Source: JBMDXK01 sp048594375
GTDB lineage: Bacteria > Pseudomonadota > Alphaproteobacteria > Rhizobiales > Methylopilaceae
DNA: 51,122 nucleotides
Reading direction: 5' to 3'
NCBI GenBank assembly: GCA_048594375.1
Contig: JBMDXK010000039.1
Location: 1-51,122 of the forward strand
Shown: positions 1 through 8,439 of the stretch, one piece after another
Numbering within the stretch: position 1 is the first letter of the stretch
How the letters are laid out: each line of letters begins with the position of its first letter
The notes under the pieces: model-generated
Databases searched by the model: none
Told to the model about the DNA's origin: nothing
Seen by the model: only the letters and a program-made list of their open reading frames with translations
Position numbers and translations under genes: made by a program

Positions 1-1
1 C

Positions 2-304
2 AATAAAAAGGAAGATAATAAGGAACTTGAAACAAAAACCTACCCTGGCATTCTATTTTTCAAGGACAGCCAATTCAAAGGGGATATTTCAATGATTGGC
101 TTTGGCAGTGAAGATCAACATTTCAGCCACAAAAAATGGAATGATACAACCACAAGTATCAAAATGTCGGAAGGGTCAGAAATCACCCTTTACCAACACG
201 CTGACCTTTCAGGCAAGGAATTCACTTATTCTGAAGACATAGCTAATGTTGGTAATGATGCAAATGATATGGCTTCTGGATATCGCTGGAAATACGAAAA
301 GTAG
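2..304 (+). CDS. Beta/gamma-crystallin-like domain protein, C-terminal part (5' end outside window)
   Basis: The frame is open from base 2 to a TAG at 302-304, so the gene begins before the window; 100 residues are visible. It reads as a beta/gamma-crystallin domain. A first Greek-key half has a YPGILFF strand and an NDTTTS motif, matching the (N/D)(N/D)XX(S/T)S calcium-binding signature. A second half has ITLYQHADLSGKEFTY and NDMASG, a near match whose last residue is Gly. Such domains bind calcium and often occur in secreted or surface proteins. No signal peptide can be judged because the N-terminus is missing. An internal ATG at 92 would cut the first motif strand and is unlikely to be the start. 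The gene is convergent with chpT, with an 18-base gap. Function unknown; the fold call is fairly secure. Confidence 0.7.
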   Translation, partial: NKKEDNKELETKTYPGILFFKDSQFKGDISMIGFGSEDQHFSHKKWNDTTTSIKMSEGSEITLYQHADLSGKEFTYSEDIANVGNDANDMASGYRWKYEK

Positions 305-322
305 GCATCAAACTCCAGAATA

Positions 323-1012
323 TTAACCGATAACATCACTCGGTTCTGGCGGCTGAGCCATGGCTTCCGCATTAGGAACTGCAAGAATTTTAATTTTATC
401 GCCATCTTGCGTAATCGTAATATCTAGCCGCGCGGCTTTGGCCACAAGATGTGTATAAAACGGCTGAATTGTATGGGCATCCACACGCCCTTCAACGGTA
501 TCACCGGCTAATAAATCAACCAACCCTGCTGGGATACGCGCAGAAACACCTTCCGTCTCCAGTGTAAAACGCGCCAGTGAATTATTGCCTTCCACATTCA
601 CATGCAACTTTCCCCCACGGGGGATAGTTGTCAGCGCAATAACCACAAGATTAAGCAACACTTTCACATTATTTTTTGGCAGCAGTGCGCGGGGTGCAGT
701 CCAAGTCAGTTCAGCCTTTGAATCGGCAACAGCACCCCGTGCCATCTGCTCTGCATCGGCTAGATCAATTGCAGCACCGGCAGAACCCGCCGCCCCAAAC
801 GCAAGACGCGCAAATTGCAGTCGATTCGATGCCTGACGAGCACTTTTGCGCACCAGATCCAACGCAAATTCACGCATTTGCGGATCATTATCTTCTTCTA
901 GAATTTCCAGACCATTCACAATTGCGCCCACCGGGCTAATAACATCATGGCATAAACGGCTTGAAATCAAAGCCGCAAGATCGAGCGCTTCAAGATGTGT
1001 CGGGGTAGCCAT
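323..1012 (-). CDS. chpT: Histidine phosphotransferase ChpT
   Basis: 229 residues. ChpT carries phosphate from the hybrid kinase CckA to the response regulators CtrA and CpdR in the alphaproteobacterial cell-cycle relay. The protein starts with the dimerisation and histidine-phosphotransfer helices; SSRLCHDVISPVGAI near residue 17 carries the phospho-accepting His22 followed by Asp, as in the family. The C-terminal half looks like a degenerate kinase ATPase fold without nucleotide-binding boxes, as expected for ChpT. The ATG at 1012 has GGAGG about 6 bases upstream. It is divergent from cysQ with a 120-base gap. Its presence supports reading the TTAA-N7-TTAA sites in this window as CtrA targets. 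Confidence 0.9.
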   Translation of the reverse strand: MATPTHLEALDLAALISSRLCHDVISPVGAIVNGLEILEEDNDPQMREFALDLVRKSARQASNRLQFARLAFGAAGSAGAAIDLADAEQMARGAVADSKAELTWTAPRALLPKNNVKVLLNLVVIALTTIPRGGKLHVNVEGNNSLARFTLETEGVSARIPAGLVDLLAGDTVEGRVDAHTIQPFYTHLVAKAARLDITITQDGDKIKILAVPNAEAMAQPPEPSDVIG

Positions 1013-1132
1013 GAGAGCCTCCAGAAATTCAAAAAAGATAAGGCATTAAGACCGCAGGATTGAATAACCGGCGTAGATTTTAAAGCATTACCATGATACA
1101 TGCGGCTTTTACCGTTTATAAACAGTTAACAA

Positions 1133-1963
1133 ATGACAATCTCACGCATTTTTTCAGCTTCTTTATACGCCCTCTCCCGTCTTGCAGCACAAGCAGGCTT
1201 GCTAATTCTGGACACCGCAGGGCAGAAAAATCCTATCCTTAAAAAAGCCGATGGAACTCCTGTTTCAAAGGCAGATATGCACGCACATCACTCAATACTG
1301 AAGCACTTAAAAATGCTTTTCCCAGATTGGATTGTTATTAGTGAAGAAATGGATTCCTCTGAATGGCCATGTAGCTTTACGGCGCCCTTCTTTAGTATAG
1401 ACCCTCTTGACGGGACACGCGAATTTTTGGCGGGACGAACAGATTATACCGTAAATATTGCTCTTATTGCAGAACAAAAGCCGGTTCTGGGAATAATTCA
1501 TGCACCTGCACTCGGCCTAACATATGCAGGCGCCAAGGATCTTGGAGCCTGGCGAGCCAAGAGCCCTGTTGGCCTGATACCCTCACCAGAAGATTTCACT
1601 CCCATTCAAGCACGATCCTTGGCAACAGTTACGAACCGCGTGGCCTATGCCAGCCGCAGCCACCGCGACCCACATACCGAAGCATTTCTCAAGGAAGCAC
1701 TGCAAGGCAAAACCTCAGCCATGCCTCAAATTCATAAAATAGAAATACTGGGTTCATCCCTGAAATTTGCATGTCTTGCCGAAGGCAAAGGCGATTTTTA
1801 TCCACGATTCAGCCCTACACGAGAATGGGATATAGCAGCGGGACACGCATTGCTTGATGCGGCAGGAGGAACACTGTTCAGCCCCGACGGCACGCCTCTG
1901 CGCTATGGAAAAACAGCCGAAAAATTCATCAATGGTAATTTTATTGCTCGCGGATCGCACTGA
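1133..1963 (+). CDS. cysQ: 3'(2'),5'-bisphosphate nucleotidase CysQ (inositol monophosphatase family)
   Basis: 276 residues. CysQ hydrolyses 3'-phosphoadenosine 5'-phosphate to AMP, recycling the by-product of sulfate assimilation and sulfotransfer. The metal-binding motifs of the Mg-dependent, Li-sensitive phosphatase family are present: ISEE (Glu71/Glu72), DPLDGT (Asp90, Asp93) and EWDIAAGHALL (Asp233). The length matches CysQ (about 250-280). Only a weak ribosome binding site is visible before the ATG at 1133. The 3' end overlaps the convergent YHS-domain gene by 23 bases. A general inositol monophosphatase is the alternative, but EFLAGRTDYTVNIALI and the overall length favour CysQ. Confidence 0.88.
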   Translation: MTISRIFSASLYALSRLAAQAGLLILDTAGQKNPILKKADGTPVSKADMHAHHSILKHLKMLFPDWIVISEEMDSSEWPCSFTAPFFSIDPLDGTREFLAGRTDYTVNIALIAEQKPVLGIIHAPALGLTYAGAKDLGAWRAKSPVGLIPSPEDFTPIQARSLATVTNRVAYASRSHRDPHTEAFLKEALQGKTSAMPQIHKIEILGSSLKFACLAEGKGDFYPRFSPTREWDIAAGHALLDAAGGTLFSPDGTPLRYGKTAEKFINGNFIARGSH

Positions 1964-2519
1964 GCAGCACACCAGCATTCTCTTTTGTCAGACTGACATG
2001 TTGGCCATTCGCATGAACATAAAGCCCTACCGTTTCATCCGGCGCATGATGCTTTTCAGAACTGGCATGTTCTCTCTTTGCTAAAAACTCATTGCGGTTC
2101 TGTCGGGAAACAAACAAATAAACATGCTGCCCTTCTACCGCAAAGATAAAAGGATTTCCCGGTATTTTACGCCCCCGACCCATCCCTACAGGATCATACC
2201 CACCATTAATTGGCGCATAAATGTGGGGCGCACCTTCAAAAGCAGCTTTATTTGCAGCATTTGCAAACCGCCAAATCACACCATTCCACTCAACCTCAAA
2301 CCGCGCAGAGCCAAGCACAGCCGCGTTTTCTGTAAAGTAAGCAACAGGATCATAGCCCATAATGGCTGTTCCTGAAATGCGATCCGTGACAATATCTGTA
2401 TTCTTTTCCACCAAAAAAGAATGCGCCATAGCCGGTGCACCAAAAAAAGAACACTTTATAAAAAATAATATCAACATAAACGTTTTGAAACGTAAAAATG
2501 TGAAACGGATATGCACCAT
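1941..2519 (-). CDS. YHS-domain-containing exported protein
   Basis: 192 residues. An N-terminal hydrophobic stretch (about residues 12-32, ending near APAMA-HS) looks like a signal peptide, so the product is probably periplasmic. Residues 50-110 form a YHS domain: GYDPVAYF, then WNGVIWRFANAANKAAF and a GGYDPVGMGRG loop. Most bacterial YHS proteins of this type have Cys in the GGYC position; here it is Asp, so a metal- or thiol-linked role is doubtful. The tail of about 60 residues is His-rich (EKHHAPDE) and not recognisable. A second Met at residue 15 (codon at 2477) could also serve as start while keeping a signal peptide. The gene overlaps cysQ tail to tail. Function unknown. Confidence 0.72.
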   Translation of the reverse strand: MVHIRFTFLRFKTFMLILFFIKCSFFGAPAMAHSFLVEKNTDIVTDRISGTAIMGYDPVAYFTENAAVLGSARFEVEWNGVIWRFANAANKAAFEGAPHIYAPINGGYDPVGMGRGRKIPGNPFIFAVEGQHVYLFVSRQNRNEFLAKREHASSEKHHAPDETVGLYVHANGQHVSLTKENAGVLLSAIREQ

Positions 2520-2644
2520 GATAGTCTTTCAAAAAGAATGCCAAAGTAATTTTAGACACGAAGCGAAGCATAGCTAAAATAGCTTTTTGCCTCTGACCCC
2601 TTTACGATCCCATTTAAAAAATGCCAGAGCGTTAAGGTTTGTTA

Positions 2645-2659
2645 CTAATTTTACATTAA
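2645..2659. promoter_or_regulatory. Candidate CtrA box upstream of eipA
   Basis: CTAA, seven bases, TTAA; read on the minus strand it is TTAA-N7-TTAG, one mismatch from the TTAA-N7-TTAA core. It lies 60 bases before the eipA start codon. Brucella eipA is reported as a CtrA target, which makes the match more credible, but the site is AT-rich and could be chance. Confidence 0.4.
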
Positions 2660-2718
2660 TAGAATTGCATCAATTGGGAAATAACGTTACATTCCAATGC
2701 ATTTTGAGGAATTACACC

Positions 2719-3339
2719 ATGGCTAGGACTTTTTTCCGTCGCATGTTTTTTGTGCATGTAGCTACTGCTTTATTACTTTTGCCATGTCTTATTTTATCAA
2801 AAAATGCACATGCGCAATATTCCAATCGCTATGGGCAGAATAATGCGCCCGCTCAAAACACATATACCGCTGCTGAAATCCTGGATGAAGGGCATCGCTT
2901 TTTTGGTACAGCATCCAAAGGTCTTGCACAAATTGTTGAGCGCGCTACAGCACAATGGGGACAACCAAACGGATACATTCTCGGACAAGAAGGCTCTGCT
3001 GCAATTGTTATCGGGGCGCGCTATGGTGAAGGCACACTGCATACCCGTTTTGCAGGATCCCGCCGCGTTTTCTGGCAAGGGCCATCTTTAGGCTGGGATT
3101 TTGGAGGCGAAGGCTCCCGTACAATGATCCTTGTTTATGACCTTCAAGCAGCAGATGCTATTTTTCAGCGCTTTGCAGGCATTAACGGTTCAGCCTATTT
3201 GATTGGAGGTGTCAGCATGACGGCTCTTACGGCAAATGGGGTGGTGCTGGTACCCATAAAAACAGGCGTTGGCATCAGACTCGGCGTAAATGTGGGTTAT
3301 CTTAATTTTACCCCAAAAGCGACTTGGGTACCCTTTTAG
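2719..3339 (+). CDS. eipA: Periplasmic envelope integrity protein EipA (DUF1134)
   Basis: 206 residues from the ATG at 2719, chosen because TTGAGGA lies about 8 bases upstream; a longer frame back to 2587 has no comparable signal and would put 44 residues before the signal peptide. Residues 1-32 are a signal peptide ending AHA-Q, so the mature protein is periplasmic. The body is DUF1134: AAEILDEGHRFFGTASKGLA near the start, GWDFGGEGSR in the middle, and the conserved tail GVVLVPIKTGVGIRLGVNVG followed by LNFTPKATWVPF. In Brucella this small beta-barrel protein is needed for envelope stress resistance. A possible CtrA box lies upstream. Confidence 0.88.
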   Translation: MARTFFRRMFFVHVATALLLLPCLILSKNAHAQYSNRYGQNNAPAQNTYTAAEILDEGHRFFGTASKGLAQIVERATAQWGQPNGYILGQEGSAAIVIGARYGEGTLHTRFAGSRRVFWQGPSLGWDFGGEGSRTMILVYDLQAADAIFQRFAGINGSAYLIGGVSMTALTANGVVLVPIKTGVGIRLGVNVGYLNFTPKATWVPF

Positions 3340-3620
3340 CATTTTTGAAATACACACCCATATAAGAAAGAAATATTAAGGTTAATAAAAGATGGTACAA
3401 GAGAGATCGTGCATCACTTCTATCATTTATTTTTTAAGCCTTAATATTGCTGTGAAAAACAGATGATTTAATTGCATTATCAATTCTTGGTCTTGTGTAT
3501 TGTGAAATGCAAAACTATTAAATTATTTTAAAAAAAGCTAAATTGAAAACATAAAATACTAGCAACATTTTCAAAAATATGGCATGAATAACATTGCTCA
3601 TCACTCAGAGGGTTGCGTTA
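3340..3620. other. AT-rich intergenic region
   Basis: 281 bases between eipA and the coiled-coil gene, both on the plus strand. The stretch is strongly AT-rich with several TTAA words (for example around 3379-3385 and 3519-3533), but none has the seven-base spacing of a CtrA site. No convincing terminator after eipA and no RNA gene is visible; a promoter for the next gene probably lies here. Confidence 0.45.
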
Positions 3621-4592
3621 ATGGTTGAGCCTATTCTCTTCATTCTTGCTGGTGTATTTTCAAGTGCCATTGTTGCGCTTTTTATAACGCACGCAGTATG
3701 GCAGCGAGCCGTCAGGCTTACAACACAACGTGTTATGCGATATGCTCCCGTATCCCGCAGCGATATGGTTGCGTCAGGCGATATGATCCGAGCAGAAAAC
3801 GCCGTACAACTTGTAAAAATTGAGCGTAAACTTCACACGTCATCCTCAAAAGCGGCAGAATATCTTGCTGAAATCGGCCGCAAAATTGTCGCTCAAACAG
3901 AACTGACAACCAAGTTCGCTCAAAGCAGCGCAGAAAATGTGAAAAAACAAGCGCGCATTGATGCATTGATTTCAAACCTGGATCATATGCAAGCAGCGCT
4001 CTCCAAAACACATGCAAAACTTACAGAAAATAATGACCAGCTGCGTGTCAGTACTGCCAAACTAAACATGCTTGAACAGCGCTATACAGCGGTTGCAACA
4101 GAAACGAGCCGCCAGAAAGAACATATAACGGCGCTGGAAAATATTCTCTCCGAAGCAAGACAGCAAATGGCAATTGCTCATAAAGAAGCGCAACAAGCAT
4201 CAGCCCACTTGAAACAAGAAATAGCAGCACGTCTTACAGCAGAAAATACGCTTGCTCATGCCAAGGCACACATTCGTGATGAAATGGCAAACCACATGGG
4301 TGAATTAGAAGCTCAGCTTGAACGCTTAAAAGTTGAAAAAGCTATGCTTGAAGGCGTTGTTTCCAGCGTGCGCGCAAGAAAACGTAAAGCTGTAGCCGCA
4401 GCACGCGCCGAAACTGCAGCTCTTTTTGAGGACTTGCCATCAAATACCGATTCTGAACAAGAACGCCCTGAACTACCAAATATGAGCGATGTACATATCC
4501 TGACAAACCGTCTGGCAGCGCGTCAATCCAAGAAAATGGTTGCTACAGCAGCCAATGATGCGAGCATTGCAGATATGGTAGTGAAAAAATAA
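3621..4592 (+). CDS. Membrane-anchored coiled-coil protein (conserved Hyphomicrobiales family)
   Basis: 323 residues from the ATG at 3621, preceded by AGAGGG 8 bases upstream; an in-frame TTG at 3594 has no such signal. One transmembrane helix at residues 1-25 is followed by HAVWQRAVRLTTQRVMRYAP and MIRAENAVQLVKIERKL, which resemble the conserved head of a rhizobial inner-membrane family (typically AVRLT followed by a DKDQLRAEFA-type segment). Residues 60-270 are a long Ala/Glu/Gln/Lys-rich coiled coil, mostly cytoplasmic if the anchor is N-terminal. The last 50 residues are polar. Function is not known; a structural or division-related scaffold is only a guess. Confidence 0.7.
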   Translation: MVEPILFILAGVFSSAIVALFITHAVWQRAVRLTTQRVMRYAPVSRSDMVASGDMIRAENAVQLVKIERKLHTSSSKAAEYLAEIGRKIVAQTELTTKFAQSSAENVKKQARIDALISNLDHMQAALSKTHAKLTENNDQLRVSTAKLNMLEQRYTAVATETSRQKEHITALENILSEARQQMAIAHKEAQQASAHLKQEIAARLTAENTLAHAKAHIRDEMANHMGELEAQLERLKVEKAMLEGVVSSVRARKRKAVAAARAETAALFEDLPSNTDSEQERPELPNMSDVHILTNRLAARQSKKMVATAANDASIADMVVKK

Positions 4593-4869
4593 AATTGATA
4601 ACAAATATAATTATTTTAGTGACTAAATGTTGTAATTTCAATTTATTTGCATATTAGAAACTGATATAAACTCCAATGAATGCACCATCAGTACAGCACA
4701 CTCACTTTATACGACTTAAGTCTTATATAAGTATAAAAAATGGATTTAACCAACTTTGAGCCTATACGCCTCATTACTCGTGCCATCAAAAGAAATAACG
4801 GAATGGGTTCACGAAACATATTCTTTTTATTCATCATTCCACAAACAGACTCACTTTTGTCTGGAAAAA
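4593..4869. other. Convergent intergenic region, no gene seen
   Basis: 277 AT-rich bases between the coiled-coil gene and the end of the flippase gene. Two short palindromic spots are visible, GACTTAAGTC near 4717 and a 5-bp CAGAC/GTCTG stem at 4847-4864 just past the flippase stop, but neither has a proper U-tract. The short frames here lack ribosome binding sites and recognisable content. Confidence 0.4.
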
Positions 4870-6213
4870 TCATACCCGATTTTTAAATGCAGTTTGACAT
4901 GCAAGAATCGAGGGATCCACATTCAAATGTTTTTTGCAAAGATAAACAAGAAATAAGCCAAGGGGTATGACGGTTCCTGACCATGCAATGGCACACCCCG
5001 AAACCCCAATCATTGGGACAAGCAGCAGCAATACAATAATACGCACAATGAAAGTAACAAAACAGGCATTGAAGTAAAGGGCCTCATGACCTGTTGTAAG
5101 CAAAAGCATAGAATGAGGACCAGTCAATGCATATATAGATGTGCCAAATACTAAAATTAGCAAAGAACTATACATATTTTTATATTCATTACCGAATAGC
5201 CCAAGAATAAATGACCCAAAAAATATCAGGATAAAAATTATTGCAAGAATGAAAATCGCTGCCACAATCATTACTTGTTTGAGAGATTCTTGCAAACGCC
5301 TCGTTTCCCCATCATAAAAATGCGCAGCCATGCGTGATGCTAAAAATGTGTGCAAGCCTGATGAAATCATTGGAAAAACATTTGCAATACGCACGGCTAA
5401 AAAATAACCTCCGGCTGCAACGGGATGAACAAGTATGCCTACCAGTACTACATCAATATACTGGCTACCAGCTTCTAAAGTTGCCGAAGACCATAAGCCA
5501 AAAGAGCGCTTTCCCCACGCTAAAGGATCAAAATCCGGCTTGATTATACCCCATAATTTTTGTGTTACGCGTCGAATAAAAAATACTTCTATCAGAATGG
5601 CAATCGCCATACCTAATGATGCAGATAGAAAAAACACCGCAGAACTATATATTGCGTCATGACTTACGCAAAACCACAACACAACAAGTACAACTAAACG
5701 CCATATAATTTCGCGGCAAAATTCCGCAAGGCGAAAATGCACAAGAGTGCGACACGCATGAGAGGCATAATGCAGTAATGCCTGCATAAAAATAAAGCCC
5801 AGTACAGCTGGTTCAAACACATCATGCCTATAACTATTATCTGCATATATCAGAATGCCAATAAGACATACACAGAGAGTTGCAGCAGCACAAACAACCA
5901 TCCAACCGTAAAGATAGGCTCCTAGTGCACGCGCGCGGTTGCGGCCGCTTCCAAATTCCCCAAGATGTCTTATGATGAGTGTATCTTGCCCAAATACAGC
6001 ACATACAGCAATAAAAGAGGCAAGATTAAACCCAATTGCCAACTGCCCGAAGCTTAGTTCTCCCAGCGTAAGCGCAACCTGATTGAACATTAGTAGGGCA
6101 AGACCTGCTCCAGAAATTTTAAAAGCCAATGTTTGAATGGCTCCCGAGACAAGACTGCGGTTTCTTAAAATCGAAAGCAAAAATACCATGATCTTTCTGT
6201 TCCACAGTTTCAT
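4870..6213 (-). CDS. Polysaccharide flippase (Wzx/MATE-like, MOP superfamily)
   Basis: 447 residues with about twelve hydrophobic helices, the size and pattern of Wzx/RfbX-type flippases that move lipid-linked oligosaccharide units across the inner membrane. Typical features are the N-terminal LVSGAIQTLAFKISGAGLALL segment, the FGQDTLIIRHLGEFG loop, and the LLILVFGTSIYALTGPHSML segment. The ATG at 6213 lies one base after the stop of the upstream co-polymerase gene, so the two are almost certainly one operon, with translational coupling replacing a clear Shine-Dalgarno. Substrate unknown. Confidence 0.82.
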   Translation of the reverse strand: MKLWNRKIMVFLLSILRNRSLVSGAIQTLAFKISGAGLALLMFNQVALTLGELSFGQLAIGFNLASFIAVCAVFGQDTLIIRHLGEFGSGRNRARALGAYLYGWMVVCAAATLCVCLIGILIYADNSYRHDVFEPAVLGFIFMQALLHYASHACRTLVHFRLAEFCREIIWRLVVLVVLWFCVSHDAIYSSAVFFLSASLGMAIAILIEVFFIRRVTQKLWGIIKPDFDPLAWGKRSFGLWSSATLEAGSQYIDVVLVGILVHPVAAGGYFLAVRIANVFPMISSGLHTFLASRMAAHFYDGETRRLQESLKQVMIVAAIFILAIIFILIFFGSFILGLFGNEYKNMYSSLLILVFGTSIYALTGPHSMLLLTTGHEALYFNACFVTFIVRIIVLLLLVPMIGVSGCAIAWSGTVIPLGLFLVYLCKKHLNVDPSILACQTAFKNRV

Positions 6214-6214
6214 A

Positions 6215-8278
6215 CTAGGTGGACAGGCGGGGAGAGAAAGTCTTTTTGTACCGAGGCATTAGTATTTCAGCAGCATCGGGATCATAAAGAGCCAACTTAC
6301 GATGATCTGTCCTATCCACAACCAGCGTCACAAAGCCTTCCTCGTTGCGGTTTATTATCCGCGCACTTTCTCTTACCGCATTAAGTTTACTTTCTCCCCA
6401 AACAGGTATAAGAAGTACCCGATCAGCGCTTTCTAGGACATGGCTTGCCCCCGCCAAAGTCAGCGGTTCAGGCGCTTCTATAAAAACGCGGTCATACTTA
6501 TCTTGCAACCGCTCAATGATCAAACGTAAGCGGTCATCCATTAGCAAGCGTTCATAATGAGAATTATTAGGCAAAAAGCCTAGAGAAAGATAATAAGCAC
6601 CACTTTCAAGTGTTCTTGTCATAGCTTCAATGGCGGCACCTTTGTAAAGGATATCGCCAAGACCACGATCAGTTTCCTGACATTCATTCTCCTTACGCAA
6701 AGAGAAAAGAATGACCTTTTGTCCAGAAATTGCCATGAGACTAGCCAGTGAACGGGCAAGCAGATCGGTTTGCGCATAGGGATTTTCTGGAGTTATAATG
6801 ATGCTTTGAAATCCTCTTAAATGAGGGAGAATACGTCGGATTGCATGTTCATAAGCTGCATTAGGCTTATAGTCTTGTACTACCGGAAGAAAAGCAAGCA
6901 CGTTCAATCCATCTGGATTTAGCTGACAGGAAGACTGTAAATAAACGTCTTTACGTCCTTCTCGTACAAGACTGATTATTAAACCGCACATCAGAGACAG
7001 AAAACCGATTGCGCTCAATGCCAAAGGTAATGTAGGCTTAGCAGAACGGGAAGGGGGGAATGCGCGCGATAGAATAAATACCTCATGTGCTGTTAGATTT
7101 TCTCGTTGATCAAGGTCTTTTTTCCGCCCAAGATACTGCTCATACAATTTCCGATCAGCGCGAGCAGTTTCTTCCAACTCTATAAGGCGAGCAAAATCAG
7201 TATTATCTGTTTTTAAGTCTGCAAGGCGTTGTTCCAGAAGAGCTACCTTATTCTGCGTATGCTTATAATCATTCTGCTGTTTGCTTTTCAATCGAGCAAT
7301 TTCATTTTCAATCTGATGACTAAGACTGCGAATTTGCAATTGCGCTGCCGTATAAAGTGGATGAAGCTCACCATACACTGTTGCCACTTCAGCATGCTGT
7401 TTAACGAGACTAGCATATTGGCTACGCAAATCTGTGAGTGTGGCAGACTGGAAGTCATCATTTTCCATAACAAGTTGCAGATTTTGTAATTTGCTCAGCG
7501 TTTTTACCCGCGCTTGAGCTGCGGCCGCATCCGCCTGCGCTTGAGAAAGCTGGTGCGTTAAATCAGTCAATAGACGCTCACGCAAATTATTGCCGCTTCC
7601 GGCTTCAATGATGCCCTGTTCTTGTTTGAAAGCAGCGAGAGCCGTTTCTGCTGCCTGCACTTTGCGCTTGATGATGAAAAGCCGCTCATTGATCCAATTA
7701 CGTGCTTCTGCAGTAATTTTTTGTCGCGTCTGTTTTTGCACAGCCACATAAGTTTGGGCTGTCGCATTAGCAAAAAATGCAGCGCGTTCTGATGATTTAT
7801 CTTTTGCCGTAACCTCGATAATATAGGTGAGCCCTTTGCGACCAACAGTTATTTTCTTATTGAGAGCAGCAATAACAGCATCTTTCCAACCCTCTTCATC
7901 TGCCTTCAGACGAATTTTGTGCGTAAGATCGGGATCTTGTTCCAGTTTATGGCGCACAATCACTTCCCAAAGAAACTCCGATGACATCATATACTGTGCT
8001 TGACTTTCCACAATGGCAGGATCAGTACCGAAGCCAACAATTACATTTTCGCCCGGCGCAAAATTGTGTGAACGGGGATCAAGCATCACCGATGCGGTTG
8101 CTTTATAGGAAAATGGAAATAAAAAATAGGCAAAAAGCAACCCAGTTGCGGTTGCCATAGCGATAAACATTATCTGCCGCCATTGCCGCCGAAGAGCAAG
8201 CCAAAGGTTTTTCAATTCCACAAAACCCTGAGCGTTCTGTGGGCATAAAGAAGCATGGAGCGAAACGGAGCTACTCAC
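6215..8278 (-). CDS. Wzz/GumC/ExoP-like polysaccharide co-polymerase with degenerate C-terminal kinase domain
   Basis: 687 residues from a GTG at 8278, chosen because GGAG lies about 6 bases upstream; an in-frame TTG at 8323 has no signal. A Wzz-type N-terminus (LKNLWLALRRQWRQI, then a transmembrane helix) leads to a long periplasmic coiled coil and a second helix (LPLALSAIGFLSLMCGLIIS). Such proteins set chain length and partner the outer membrane export channel. The cytoplasmic C-terminal domain has the fold order of a bacterial tyrosine kinase but lacks its motifs: the P-loop position reads ITPENPYAQTDLLARSLA with no GKT, Walker A' reads ILFSLRKEN, Walker B reads VFIEAPEP, and no tyrosine cluster ends the protein. 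Catalysis is therefore unlikely. One base separates it from the flippase gene. Confidence 0.82.
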   Translation of the reverse strand: MSSSVSLHASLCPQNAQGFVELKNLWLALRRQWRQIMFIAMATATGLLFAYFLFPFSYKATASVMLDPRSHNFAPGENVIVGFGTDPAIVESQAQYMMSSEFLWEVIVRHKLEQDPDLTHKIRLKADEEGWKDAVIAALNKKITVGRKGLTYIIEVTAKDKSSERAAFFANATAQTYVAVQKQTRQKITAEARNWINERLFIIKRKVQAAETALAAFKQEQGIIEAGSGNNLRERLLTDLTHQLSQAQADAAAAQARVKTLSKLQNLQLVMENDDFQSATLTDLRSQYASLVKQHAEVATVYGELHPLYTAAQLQIRSLSHQIENEIARLKSKQQNDYKHTQNKVALLEQRLADLKTDNTDFARLIELEETARADRKLYEQYLGRKKDLDQRENLTAHEVFILSRAFPPSRSAKPTLPLALSAIGFLSLMCGLIISLVREGRKDVYLQSSCQLNPDGLNVLAFLPVVQDYKPNAAYEHAIRRILPHLRGFQSIIITPENPYAQTDLLARSLASLMAISGQKVILFSLRKENECQETDRGLGDILYKGAAIEAMTRTLESGAYYLSLGFLPNNSHYERLLMDDRLRLIIERLQDKYDRVFIEAPEPLTLAGASHVLESADRVLLIPVWGESKLNAVRESARIINRNEEGFVTLVVDRTDHRKLALYDPDAAEILMPRYKKTFSPRLST

Positions 8279-8439
8279 TGTATTCTCCAATATTTTGTAA
8301 AAAAATTTGCCATAAAAATTCAATTAAATAGCTATCTCACAAAATAGAATATGATATACGAATTATTAAAACAAAGTTATAAATATAATTTTTTATTAGA
8401 TAAATGAGTTTTTATTTATACAATAAAAGGTAAAGAAAA
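8279..8439. other. Divergent promoter region of the polysaccharide locus
   Basis: 161 bases, very AT-rich, between the co-polymerase gene (minus) and the polymerase-like gene (plus). Both promoters must lie here, but no -10/-35 pair stands out in so AT-rich a stretch and no clear operator palindrome is visible. Confidence 0.45.

Noticed and set aside
3340..3620. CtrA sites before the coiled-coil gene
   Set aside because: Several TTAA words occur, but spacing is 2, 3 or 6 bases, not 7.
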